Shown: positions 1 through 7,823, numbered from the stretch's first letter. The stretch is DNA of 64,000 bases from Thermoanaerobacterales bacterium (GCA_012840135.1 DUMA01000005.1:1-64000), one strand, 5' to 3'. Made by a program: numbers and translations. The notes: generated by a model from the letters alone, not told the origin.

Positions 1-111
1 GCTCCAAGGGAGCAGCACAAAGTCGCATCACAGTCAACCTTGTTAAAATTACCAGTATACTAAAATAAAAGACTGTGATATAATATAATTCCTCCAAAGC
101 AAATCATAATG

Positions 112-545
112 ATGAGCAGGTTAGATGGTCGCGAGCTTCGGCTCGAGGAAAGTCCGAGCTCCATAGGGCAGGGTGCTGGGTAATACCCAGTGAGGGTGAC
201 CTCAAGGATAGTGCAACAGAGATATACCGCCATTCAGATGCCAGAAGTCGGATGTGGGAAGTCAGAATTAGTATCAGTATATGATAATTGTCTATCCAGT
301 CTGACTTCTGACCTCCGGTTTCTGACATCTGTTATGGTAAGGGTGGAAAGGTGAGGTAAGAGCTCACCAGCGGAATGGCGACTTTCCGGCTATGTAAACC
401 CCACCTGGAGCAAGACCAAATAGAGGAGCAATTGCGGTGGCCCGCCGCGCTCCCGGGTAAGGTCGCTAGAGGTGCCAGGCAACTGGCATCCGAGATAGAT
501 GACCATCCGCGACAGAACTCGGCTTACAGACCTGCTCGCTTCAAA
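112..545 (+). ncRNA. rnpB: RNase P RNA, bacterial type A
   Basis: Catalytic RNA of RNase P, which matures tRNA 5' ends. The sequence shows the conserved core GAGGAAAGTCCGAGCTCC near 157, the ACAGAGATATACCGCC block near 216-231, the GGTAAGGGTGGAAAGGTG block near 336, and the 3' closing ACAGACCTGCTCGCTTC. GAGCAGG (114-120) pairs with CCTGCTC (531-537) to close the molecule. P12 is unusually long, about 97 nt (235-331), and is built from two near-complementary copies of a CAGAAGTCAG-like repeat. A TATAAT box lies at 79-84. The ends are estimated from the terminal pairing. Confidence 0.96.
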
Positions 546-548
546 GAT

Positions 549-578
549 AAAAAACGCCTTTCAAAGGGCGTTTTTTTT
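549..578 (+). terminator. Rho-independent terminator of rnpB
   Basis: AACGCCTTT and AAAGGGCGTT form a GC-rich stem followed directly by a run of eight T. It sits just after the RNase P RNA. Confidence 0.93.
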
Positions 579-704
579 GTATAAAGAGGTTATCTTTATT
601 TAATTGTTGGGCAAGAAAATTGCGAAAAAAAGGATTTTAATTTGGGATAGAGAATATAATAAGACGGTAATGATGAAGAAATTACCATGAAAGGAGATAT
701 TATC

Positions 705-1100
705 ATGAAGACCATTGAAATTAAAACTACATCTAGAAATGAAATGATAAATATCACCCGGGAAGTAGAGAAGGTTGTCAGAGAAGCTGGAGTCCGGGAC
801 GGATTATGCTATGTTTTCGTACCCCATACGACAGCAGGAATAACAATAAATGAAAATGCCGATGAAGATGTGAAGTCGGATATCATAAAGGTGCTCGGCA
901 AAATCATCCCATATGATGACGGTTACAGACACATAGAGGGCAATTCCGATGCCCATATAAAGGCCACCCTTACTGGAAGTTCTGTAACGGTGGCCGTGGA
1001 AGATGGGCAACTGGTCCTTGGCACCTGGCAGGGCATTTATTTTTGCGAATATGATGGACCAAGAAGGAGAAAAGTTTATATAAAAATCATCAATGGATAA
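705..1100 (+). CDS. YjbQ / UPF0047 family protein, possible thiamine-phosphate-synthase-like activity
   Basis: Small single-domain protein (131 aa) of the YjbQ family. Visible family motifs are VPHTTAGITINENAD (about residues 39-53), HIEGNSDAHIK (about 76-86) and GTWQGIYFCEYDGPR (about 106-120), which form the conserved trimer active site. Some members, such as E. coli YjbQ, have been reported to have weak thiamine phosphate synthase activity; the true role is unsettled. I chose the ATG at 705 over the in-frame ATG at 687 because AAAGGAG (690-696) lies at normal distance from it. The 3' end overlaps the convergent gene by 11 bp. A TPP-riboswitch-controlled thiamine transporter lies 1.3 kb downstream, which fits a thiamine link but does not prove it. 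Confidence 0.9.
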   Translation: MKTIEIKTTSRNEMINITREVEKVVREAGVRDGLCYVFVPHTTAGITINENADEDVKSDIIKVLGKIIPYDDGYRHIEGNSDAHIKATLTGSSVTVAVEDGQLVLGTWQGIYFCEYDGPRRRKVYIKIING

Positions 1101-1884
1101 AGATTTGCTTCATCTTTTGATTATCCTCTTCCAGCGATACGGCCACTTGTGTCTGCTGCTGGCAGATTACATCCAGTTCTCCGGTGATTTCAGATATATT
1201 TTCGATGTGCTTTTTCATTGTTTCTATTATAGACGTTATATTGGCAGTAGCATCCTTGCTGGAACTAGTGAGCTTTCCTATTTCCTGGGCTACCACCGAA
1301 AATCCTCTGCCGTATTCGCCTGCTCTGGCGGATTCAATAGAGGCGTTTACGCCGAGGATATTTATGCGGGCTGTTATGTCATTTATAAGTTTTATTATCT
1401 GATCTGTCTTTTTAATGCTGTCGAGAGAATCGGATACGGAGTTTATTATTTTTCTGGATATATCATTAATGGCTTCCACGGTGCGGTATATTTCCGATAT
1501 ATTATCTCCTACATGTTTCATTAATGTTTCAATATGGCTTATGTAATTCTTAAGTTTTTCATTCAATGTTTGCTGGTGCTCGGAAAGCAGCAAAGCGAGT
1601 TTTGCGGCTTTGGAGTCGATTATATGGGTTTTTTCATCTTTAATGTTGCGGATATTATCCAGCACCTCATCATGGCCCGTAAGTTCCAGCACTATATCCA
1701 TTTCATTCTGCATCAAGGCCTCAAGATTCGTAAAAATCGGTATACCGTGTTCCTTTGCAAATGCCAGTCCAGGAGCGTTGGCATTTACATCCATTATTCC
1801 AACGATATCCACACCGCTTATATTTAAAAGAGTATTAAGAAAAAGAGTTCCTGCCTTTCCGGCGCCGACTATGCCTACCTTCAT
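1090..1884 (-). CDS. Soluble chemoreceptor-like signalling protein with N-terminal Rossmann domain
   Basis: A 264-aa protein with no membrane segment. Residues 1 to about 95 form a Rossmann NAD(P)-binding unit (VGIVGAGKAG at the start, then a DVN strand end and a DIVLELTG strand). A linker helix follows, then a methyl-accepting-chemotaxis signalling hairpin (about 105-264). Its tip, NILGVNASIESARAGEYGRG followed by FSVVAQEI, matches the conserved MCP tip with several substitutions. The MCP part is shorter than usual. The likely role is a cytoplasmic sensor that couples a nucleotide or redox ligand to a CheA/CheW array; that is inference. No chemotaxis genes are adjacent. It is convergent with the yjbQ-like gene and overlaps it by 11 bp. 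Confidence 0.85.
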   Translation of the reverse strand: MKVGIVGAGKAGTLFLNTLLNISGVDIVGIMDVNANAPGLAFAKEHGIPIFTNLEALMQNEMDIVLELTGHDEVLDNIRNIKDEKTHIIDSKAAKLALLLSEHQQTLNEKLKNYISHIETLMKHVGDNISEIYRTVEAINDISRKIINSVSDSLDSIKKTDQIIKLINDITARINILGVNASIESARAGEYGRGFSVVAQEIGKLTSSSKDATANITSIIETMKKHIENISEITGELDVICQQQTQVAVSLEEDNQKMKQIFIH

Positions 1885-2182
1885 TTTACATCCCCCCTCC
1901 AGTGGACCATTTTACCATATAACCATATTTGAGTCTAGTGTATATTCGTAATATTGTGTGATGTAAAATTTTAATTGTCTTGAATTATATCACTTGTTTA
2001 TCCTGTTGTTTGTGCAGCAGAATATTCTGGACCAAAAACATTAGATGCTGTGACAAATCTTTCTGAAGGTGGGCATGAGTAAAACAGTAGCTTATTGATA
2101 AGCGTTATTTGCAAAAAGCGGTGTGAGTGCATAAAAACCCTGGAAATCATTAAAAAAAACCTGTATTCTACCGATATGAAAT
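1885..2182. other. Intergenic region without a recognised gene
   Basis: About 300 bp between the divergent chemoreceptor-like gene and the thiT leader. It is AT-rich, with only short open stretches and no recognisable protein. It must contain the promoter of the minus-strand gene, but I cannot place it with confidence. Confidence 0.5.
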
Positions 2183-2211
2183 TTGATAAATTTGTAAAAC
2201 CGTGATATATT
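2183..2211 (+). promoter_or_regulatory. Sigma-A promoter of the thiT transcript
   Basis: TTGATA (2183-2188) and TATATT (2206-2211) are separated by exactly 17 bp. The predicted start lies about 55 nt upstream of the TPP riboswitch. Confidence 0.7.
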
Positions 2212-2273
2212 AAAACATAATAAACAAATTTTTATTTCTATAACCCTTATTAAATCAAATCAATAGACTATGT

Positions 2274-2363
2274 CCACTAGGGGAGCGGATAGCTGAGAAA
2301 GCAAGGGCAAGCCCTTGCTGACCCTTTAAACCTGATCTAGGTAATGCTAGCGCAGGGAAGTGG
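2274..2363 (+). promoter_or_regulatory. TPP (THI-box) riboswitch
   Basis: Contains the diagnostic elements in order: GGGGAGC, GCTGAGAA, a variable hairpin (GCAAGGGC/GCCCTTGC), GACCCTTTAAACCTGATC and the TAATGCTAGCGCAGGGAAG block. CCACT (2274-2278) pairs with AGTGG (2359-2363) to close P1. It binds thiamine pyrophosphate and controls the downstream thiamine transporter. Confidence 0.97.
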
Positions 2364-2372
2364 CTTGATAAT

Positions 2373-2402
2373 AAGCCGTGACTTTGCGTTACGGCTTTTT
2401 TA
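2373..2402 (+). terminator. Expression-platform terminator of the TPP riboswitch
   Basis: AGCCGTGA pairs with TTACGGCT, followed by six or more T. It lies ten bases after the aptamer and before the thiT start, as expected for TPP-induced premature termination. Confidence 0.85.
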
Positions 2403-2455
2403 TCTACTCTCCGGACATAGCCGATTGACTATGGGATGGAGAGGAGGTGATTTAT

Positions 2456-3112
2456 GTGGACTATCTTGTCAGTGTATTTCAGGACCTGACCGAGCTTACA
2501 CCCCTTACCCTTTCATTGCTGGCAGCGATTGTGTTGACGGCGGTGCTTCTTATGATATTAGGGCCAAGGGCAAATTTCAATTCCAGGGCCATCGTATATG
2601 GAGGACTGTGCACGGCCATAGCCTTTGTGCTGTCCTATGTGAGATTGTATCACTGGCCTCAGGGCGGGTCGATAACCCCTGCCAGCATGCTGCCCATGTT
2701 TGTCTATGCCAGTATATTCGGGCCCGCCGCTGGAATAGCTGCAGGGGCCGTATACGGCATCCTGCAACTTATACAGGACCCTTTCATAGTTCACCCGGTT
2801 CAGGTGCTTCTGGATTATGTTATAGCCTTTGCCGCTCTAGGCCTTGCGGGCTTCTGCAGAAAGAATATAAGTGCAGGCGTATTGCTGGGAGGATTTGGCC
2901 GCTTTTTCTCCAGCTTTCTTTCCGGCGTCATATTTTTTGCTTCCTATGCGCCGGAGAATATGAGCCCCGTAGTCTACTCCATACTGGTGAACGGCATGAT
3001 TATCGGAACCGATACCCTTATTTGCTTTGTTGTATCGCTCCTGCCGCAGGTCCGGACTCTGGTGGAAAGATTAAAAAAGAACGTCGCAACCCAGGCGGGT
3101 CAACAGGTTTAA
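2456..3112 (+). CDS. thiT: Energy-coupled thiamine transporter ThiT (ECF S component)
   Basis: Membrane S-component of an ECF transporter that binds thiamine and works with a shared EcfAA'T module (not in this window). About six hydrophobic segments are visible. The ThiT substrate signature RLYHWPQGGSITPASMLP lies near residues 63-80. The C-terminus is charged (LVERLKKNVATQ). The GTG at 2456 is preferred because GGAGGTGA (2443-2450) is correctly spaced; the in-frame GTG at 2447 lies inside that ribosome-binding site. Expression should fall when TPP is abundant, through the riboswitch directly upstream. Confidence 0.94.
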   Translation: MDYLVSVFQDLTELTPLTLSLLAAIVLTAVLLMILGPRANFNSRAIVYGGLCTAIAFVLSYVRLYHWPQGGSITPASMLPMFVYASIFGPAAGIAAGAVYGILQLIQDPFIVHPVQVLLDYVIAFAALGLAGFCRKNISAGVLLGGFGRFFSSFLSGVIFFASYAPENMSPVVYSILVNGMIIGTDTLICFVVSLLPQVRTLVERLKKNVATQAGQQV

Positions 3113-3223
3113 AATCAATCTGAAAAATACTGCTCAAAACGGTGTAGAAGCTGGAAAATAAGAAGACAGGAAGATAGGAAGATAGGAGCTTAAAAGGGCA
3201 AGTATAAAAAGGCAAGAAATGTA

Positions 3224-3255
3224 AGGGAATGGGTCTTAATGCCCCTCCCTTTTTG
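3224..3255 (+). terminator. Probable terminator after thiT
   Basis: AGGGA-TGGG and GCCC-TCCCT form an imperfect hairpin followed by five T. Upstream lies a short run of the imperfect repeat ACAGGAAGATAGGAAGATAGG with no obvious function. Confidence 0.65.
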
Positions 3256-3405
3256 TTTGTACGCGTGCGCTTCAAAGTCGTATTTTGATTGTTTGTAAAA
3301 GTCCGGTGCCGGTAGCTTGATATTGATTTGTTAACCCATTGAGCAAAGTGCCGTTTTTATGGTAAATTATTGATATCGAACACCACAAAATGGGGGTTTT
3401 CAAAA

Positions 3406-4839
3406 ATGTCCTTCAAAAAAATTTTACCGGTAATAGTTATTTTAACAGTTTTCTTCAGCTTTTCAATAGGTTTTCCCGACCAGGCGGCCGCTCAGGAAAA
3501 TATTAAAATCTACATAGGCGGCGAGGAAAAATTGTTTGATGTGCCGCCTCAAGTTTTCAACGGTTACACCTTTTTACCCATGCGCGGCATCTTTGAAAGC
3601 CTTGGTGCACAGGTTTTCTGGGATAACGCCCAAAAACGAGTCACCGCCGTCCGCAAAGCCGTTAAAATATCGCTGAAAGTTGGTGAAACCTCCGCTACTG
3701 TCAATGGCAAGTCCGTTAAATTGGATAGAGCTCCTCTGGTTTATAAAGGTACCACTATGGTTCCGGTGAGATTTGTCAGCGAAGCCCTGGGGGAAACGGT
3801 GGAGTGGGACCAAAACGCCCGCTCGGTGTACATTGGCGGCAGGCCCTACATATCATCCGAGACAAAGCAGGTTAAAGTGAATGGAAAAACCTTTAGCCTC
3901 AATATAGTAAGGGTAGATCTGAACAATAAGAAAATCGGTATGAAAATTGTGCTGGCAAAGGATGCCCTGGGCTTTACCGAATCGTTAAAAGACATGGCAA
4001 AAAGAAATCATGCTCTGGCAGCCATTAACGGTACGTATTTTAATGCCTACGAAGATTTAAAGGAACCTACGGGCAATATTATGGTAGACCATCGGGTGGT
4101 GCACCTGGGAAACTACGGAACTACTTTCGGTTTTACCGATGACAATCAGGTCGAATTTGATGTGGTTAAATTTAAGATAAACGGCATTACGAACAAAGAT
4201 GGCCGGGACATAGAATGGGCACCCTATGCCATAAACCGAACTCCTCCGGTAAATTTAAGCACCATAGTGTTATATACTCCAGATCGCGGAAGTGAAACTC
4301 GGTTTAATAGCGGAATCTCGGTCGTGGTGGAAAACGGCGTGATCACCAAACATTTAAAAGGAAATGTTGTTATTCCCAAGAACGGGTTTGTGGTGAATCT
4401 TTCGGGCACCGAAACCAGATACCTCGATAGGTTCCCGATAGGAGGCAAAGCTTCGTTTTCACCGGCATTTGAACCATCCGGCACCGATGTATCCTTCTGG
4501 CAAAAAGCCGCCGGAGCTCTGGGAGTCGGCCCCAGGCTCATTACCGATGGAAAAATCACTGTAGATCCCATAAGTGAAGGGTTTTCCAGCGAAAAAATAT
4601 TGAGTTATTCTATGGCAAGAAGCGCCATCGGGGTTACGGCAAACAATATGCTTCTTCTGGTAACAGTAAACAGGGCAACCATACATGAACTGGCATCCAT
4701 TATGCATTCTCTGGGAGCCTACAATGCCATGAACCTGGATGGCGGAGCTTCCAGTGGACTTTATTATGGCGGGAGGTACCTTACTACGCCGGGCCGGGAC
4801 CTGAGCAATGCATTGATAATATATAAGAAGAATGATTGA
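3406..4839 (+). CDS. Secreted phosphodiester glycosidase-like protein with copper-amine-oxidase N-terminal domain
   Basis: Exported protein of 477 aa. A signal peptide covers roughly residues 1-30, ending near QAAA. A stalk-type 'copper amine oxidase N-terminal' repeat follows (LPMRGIFESLGAQVFWD, then VPVRFVSEALGETVEWDQ), a domain common in clostridial surface proteins, probably for wall or matrix attachment. The C-terminal half is an NAGPA/DUF2233-type phosphodiester glycosidase domain with AINGTYFN, GVGPRLITDG, ARSAIGV and NLDGGASSGLYY. Enzymes of this family cleave N-acetylglucosamine-1-phosphodiesters, and bacterial ones may act on wall teichoic acid or similar polymers; the substrate here is unknown. 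ATG 3406 is chosen since the upstream TTG would add residues before the signal peptide. Confidence 0.88.
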   Translation: MSFKKILPVIVILTVFFSFSIGFPDQAAAQENIKIYIGGEEKLFDVPPQVFNGYTFLPMRGIFESLGAQVFWDNAQKRVTAVRKAVKISLKVGETSATVNGKSVKLDRAPLVYKGTTMVPVRFVSEALGETVEWDQNARSVYIGGRPYISSETKQVKVNGKTFSLNIVRVDLNNKKIGMKIVLAKDALGFTESLKDMAKRNHALAAINGTYFNAYEDLKEPTGNIMVDHRVVHLGNYGTTFGFTDDNQVEFDVVKFKINGITNKDGRDIEWAPYAINRTPPVNLSTIVLYTPDRGSETRFNSGISVVVENGVITKHLKGNVVIPKNGFVVNLSGTETRYLDRFPIGGKASFSPAFEPSGTDVSFWQKAAGALGVGPRLITDGKITVDPISEGFSSEKILSYSMARSAIGVTANNMLLLVTVNRATIHELASIMHSLGAYNAMNLDGGASSGLYYGGRYLTTPGRDLSNALIIYKKND

Positions 4840-4994
4840 TTATAAAAATACTCAAAGATATTAAAAATATCCGTGGCAGAATATAAAAAAACAGAAATAC
4901 GATGATATAAAAGTTATAACATACCCTTATGCTGGGGATGTTTAATATTATAATATTAATAAATAATATATTGAAAAAAGATTAACAAAAAAAG

Positions 4995-5025
4995 AGCAGG
5001 ATTTTAGAAATTTCTGCAGAATTCT
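4995..5025. repeat. Dispersed AGCAGGATTTT...GAATTCT repeat, copy 1
   Basis: A 31-nt motif matching 7901-7931 at 27 of 31 positions. It lies in an AT-rich spacer (4840-5138) that otherwise shows nothing recognisable. Both copies precede genes of the accessory island on the plus strand. Confidence 0.6.
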
Positions 5026-5138
5026 AATTTAAATAAAGAAAAAAACTCTAAAAAATGTAGAATAAAATATGTAAATAAATGTTGATATAAAAATATAAAT
5101 TAAGAATATAAAAAATCAAGCAAAGGAGGAAAATCATT

Positions 5139-5420
5139 ATGGGTTGGCGTTTTAGAAAATCAATAGGAATAGGCAAGTTTTTTAGAGTCAATTTATCGAA
5201 GTCCGGTATTGGCTTTTCAGTAGGCGTTCCGGGGTACCGGATTTCATTGGGGTCAGATAAAAAAATTCGCAGAACTGTGGGCATTCCAGGAACGGGAATA
5301 TATAATACCGAAGTAATTGGAGAAAGAAATACGAAAAAACGCAATGTTTGTCCTCATTGCAACAGCCCGTTAACTGCAAAAGCCAAGTATTGTTCAAATT
5401 GTGGGACAAAAATTAAATAA
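5139..5420 (+). CDS. DUF4236 domain protein with C-terminal zinc ribbon
   Basis: A 93-aa protein with a strong ribosome-binding site (AAAGGAGG) ahead of ATG 5139. The N-terminal half has the DUF4236 pattern: WRFRKSI, then NLSKSGIGFSVGVPGYRISL and a GIPGTGIY turn. The C-terminus is a CPHC...CSNC zinc ribbon. The function is unknown; the family often sits in accessory regions. A decayed relative lies at about 14.93-15.15 kb. No operon partner survives, because the next gene is a broken one. Confidence 0.85.
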   Translation: MGWRFRKSIGIGKFFRVNLSKSGIGFSVGVPGYRISLGSDKKIRRTVGIPGTGIYNTEVIGERNTKKRNVCPHCNSPLTAKAKYCSNCGTKIK

Positions 5421-5464
5421 ATTATATAGTTTCTCCTAATGATAAAATTAAAAAATATGGCGAT

Positions 5465-6134
5465 ATGCACAAAAAAAGACTTATTTTATCAGTACTTTTG
5501 GTTATTATAAGTACAATTTTTTCTATTTTTTCTGGTCTTTCTTTTTCAGTCGTGAAATGGATTATTATTGCTACAGTTGTGACGTCATATAAGATTTCAC
5601 AATGTATACCTCCCGAAATTAAAAAAGAAGTAAAAGATAGATATAATAAAGCTAAAAATAAATTTCAAAATATCATTCAACGATGGGAACAAGAGGCAGG
5701 CGAAGAGTCTTTTATTAAGAAAAAATCAGAGTTTTCTAAAGCTGTAGATCGATATAAAAAACTGCTTTTTTAGAGAGCCACTCTCTTTACAATCATATGG
5801 CATTGAAACCGCCGCTGATATAGATTATCAAAAAATAATATCAATTCCGGGTTTTGGGCATGTATTAACGACCAGCTTGGTTTACTGGAGAAAATCAATC
5901 GAAAGTCAATTTCGATTTGATCCCAGTAAAGGTGTGGATCCAAAATTAATTGCAAAATTAGATAATGAAATTAACCAGGAAAAAGTAAAACTAGAACAAA
6001 TTCTTTTAAATGGTGTCCAGGAACTTAAAAAAATATCAAGTCAAATAATTGCAAAGAGAAAGATTATGCTTAAGGAAATTGAAATGTGCATGATGGAACT
6101 AGCTCAGGCAGAAGCTGATTTTAAGGCACTTTAA
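5465..6134 (+). pseudogene. Remnant of a YegI-like protein: membrane segment plus C-terminal helix-hairpin-helix region
   Basis: Two reading frames joined by a frameshift at the T6 run near 5765-5771. The first (102 aa) has two hydrophobic segments and a charged helical stretch ending KAVDRYKKLL. Continuing in the shifted frame gives QSYGIETAADIDYQKIISIP then GFG and WRKSIESQFRFDP. This resembles the end of COG4248-type proteins, where a kinase is followed by a membrane segment, helix-hairpin-helix motifs and this tail. The kinase domain is missing, and the usual first hairpin motif before SYGIETAADI is also lost, so this is a deletion remnant and not just a frameshift. Family assignment is from motif memory. 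Confidence 0.65.
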
Positions 6135-6311
6135 TTAAAAGAATCTTGCAACCTTAAAAAAGTGGCTTTAGTTATGGTGGCTAAAGATGTCAAGACATTT
6201 TTTTGGTCTTGTATAAGGTGATTTTTTGCTCCTCCTTCCTCGTTTGTATTTAGTAATAGAATACATAAATGTTAAATATTAACTGGAGATTTTCTTTTAA
6301 CTTTTGGTAAA

Positions 6312-6440
6312 CAGCAGTAGCCGTAGCTATGGATATGTGGGCAACGCAATGCGTTGTCCAAGCAGTTGTGGGCTTGCGGGTAACCCGAATGGTTATCCAT
6401 CAAGTCCATAACTGAGGCGTATCCACGGCTGGTGAATATG
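6312..6440 (+). ncRNA. Structured RNA-like element, possibly the 3' end / omega RNA of a lost TnpB element
   Basis: A three-way junction can be drawn by eye. The outer stem is AGCCGT(6319)/ACGGCT(6425-6430) continued by GGATA(6331)/TATCC(6420-6424). Hairpin 1 is GGGCAACGCA/TGCGTTGTCC (6339-6359). Hairpin 2 is a 12-bp stem GTTGTGGGCTTG(6365)/CAAGTCCATAAC(6401) topped by GGTAACC/GGTTATC. One frame through it reads YGYVGNAMRCPSSCGLAGN and then NGYPSSP before a stop, which resembles the low-complexity C-termini of IS200/IS605-type TnpB proteins. No tnpB body is present. The structure is clear; the identity is a guess. Confidence 0.5.
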
Positions 6441-6453
6441 TAGCTTTAATTAT

Positions 6454-6519
6454 TTACTCAAAATCTTTTAATGTGTAGTTCCCATAGTAAACTTCTACTG
6501 GCGTTAAATACTTTAATGT
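6454..6519 (-). pseudogene. C-terminal scrap of an integrase-core (IS3/IS481-like) transposase
   Basis: On the minus strand a frame reads TLKYLTPVEVYYGNYTLKDF followed by E and a stop at 6454-6456. The LTPVEVYYG stretch is typical of the end of rve-type transposases. Nothing upstream of it is left; a 56-nt palindrome abuts it at 6522. Confidence 0.6.
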
Positions 6520-6521
6520 CA

Positions 6522-6577
6522 TGAGACAGGGGACGGTTCAGTGCGCCATGAGGCGCACTGAACCGTCCCCTGTCTCA
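6522..6577. repeat. Perfect 26-bp palindromic repeat (GAGACAGGGGACGG type)
   Basis: Two perfectly complementary 26-nt arms (6522-6547 and 6552-6577) enclose the loop ATGA. The arm starts TGAGACAGGGGACGGTTC. Sequences beginning this way are common dispersed repeats in clostridial genomes. It lies between a transposase remnant and the promoter of the Rpn gene. Confidence 0.9.
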
Positions 6578-6585
6578 ATATTGTA

Positions 6586-6614
6586 TTGACGGATTATAGA
6601 AAAAATTGTATGAT
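6586..6614 (+). promoter_or_regulatory. Sigma-A promoter for the Rpn-type gene
   Basis: TTGACG (6586-6591), a 17-bp spacer and TATGAT (6609-6614). It starts nine bases after the palindrome, so the repeat may insulate or have donated the promoter context. Confidence 0.7.
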
Positions 6615-6701
6615 AATGAGAGAACATATGTTCCATTAAAAACGTAAAATTATTGAAAATCATCACTAAGGATGATAATATAATTGTAAAGGGAGATTGA
6701 T

Positions 6702-7772
6702 ATGGAAAACGGGGAAAAGAATATTATTCATTATGATAAAATCCTGAAAAACCTGTTTAACATCTCCAACAGGCTCACAATATGCGCCATAAATGCCTTA
6801 TTCAAAAAAGACTTTAAAGAAAACGCAAAAATAGAACAATTAAACCGGGAATACATAAGACTTGACAAAACCACTGCCATAGCCGACACTGTCTTGAGCA
6901 TAGAAATAAACGAACAAAAAACAAAATACCACATAGAATTCCAGACCATCAACGACAGGACATTAATAATCCGCATGATAGATTACGGATTTAGAATAGC
7001 CATAGACAACCTGGACTACAGCAAAATAAAACCAGATGAAGAAATAACCGTAGAATTCCCATCTCAAATCATCATATTTCTAAAACACAACGAATCCATA
7101 CCCGACGAACTAAACCTCACAATAAAAATGCCGTATACAGAACAGAAAATAAAATACATAGTGCCTACCTTCAAAATCTGGGAGTATGACCCGGACTACT
7201 ATAAGAAGAAAAAACTCTACATCATGCTCCCGCTGCGGATAATAAACTTAAGCGAAGAATTCGAAAACCTGAAGAAAAGAAAACTTCAGGAAGAAGAAAG
7301 AACAAAACTTCAAAACGAATACCGCTGGAAAATAACAGAAGTAATAGTGAGCATAATAAAAGAATTAAAAGACGCCCTAAAAACAGACGACCTGATCATC
7401 GAAGAATGCAACAAAATACTTCTGGAACTTAGCACCCTGGCCGGGGAACTATTCAACGAAGAGTTAAAAGACATTGAGCAGGAGGTGAATGAAATGGCAA
7501 AAATGATAATCGACCCTGAGATATACAGAAGAGGGTTCGAAGAAGGCTTGGAAAAAGGACTGGAAAAAGGTATTGAAAAAGGGATTGAAAGAGGCGTAGG
7601 GAAAGGTATGGCTGAGACCATAATCAGGCAACTGTGCAAAAAATTTGGAGAGCTACCCTCTGAGTATAAAGAAAGAATCCTGTGTCAGGATAGGCCAACT
7701 CTTGAATTGATTGCGGAAAATATTTTTAACATTGAGTCTCTGAGCGAGCTAGACAGATTCTTGAAGCAGTGA
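6702..7772 (+). CDS. Rpn family recombination-promoting nuclease / putative transposase (PD-(D/E)XK)
   Basis: A 356-aa member of the Rpn (transposase_31-like) family. An N-terminal PD-(D/E)XK nuclease core is suggested by TTAIADTVLSIEINEQ and YHIEFQT (E-x-Q type motif near residue 78), followed by a long helical region. Residues around 280-305 contain the EEGLEKGLEKGIEKGIERGV repeat that typifies these proteins, and a short C-terminal helical domain ends the protein. Rpn proteins are DNA endonucleases that raise RecA-independent recombination; some work as phage-defence factors. The base composition is A-rich. ATG 6702 follows AAAGGGAG. Confidence 0.88.
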   Translation: MENGEKNIIHYDKILKNLFNISNRLTICAINALFKKDFKENAKIEQLNREYIRLDKTTAIADTVLSIEINEQKTKYHIEFQTINDRTLIIRMIDYGFRIAIDNLDYSKIKPDEEITVEFPSQIIIFLKHNESIPDELNLTIKMPYTEQKIKYIVPTFKIWEYDPDYYKKKKLYIMLPLRIINLSEEFENLKKRKLQEEERTKLQNEYRWKITEVIVSIIKELKDALKTDDLIIEECNKILLELSTLAGELFNEELKDIEQEVNEMAKMIIDPEIYRRGFEEGLEKGLEKGIEKGIERGVGKGMAETIIRQLCKKFGELPSEYKERILCQDRPTLELIAENIFNIESLSELDRFLKQ

Positions 7773-7792
7773 AAAGTATAAAGTCAAGAATT

Positions 7793-7823
7793 AACCTGCC
7801 TCCATAAAGGGCAGGTTTATTCT
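7793..7823 (+). terminator. Hairpin after the Rpn gene
   Basis: AACCTGCC and GGCAGGTT form an 8-bp stem followed by a weak T-rich stretch. It is probably a terminator. Confidence 0.6.

Noticed and set aside
2344-3123. A 259-codon frame overlapping the thiT coding region on the same strand.
   Set aside because: It starts inside the TPP riboswitch, its translation is cysteine- and arginine-rich with no family features, and the ThiT frame is unmistakable.
3165-3200. Short GGAAGATA tandem repeats after thiT.
   Set aside because: Only two to three imperfect units; no more than low-complexity sequence.
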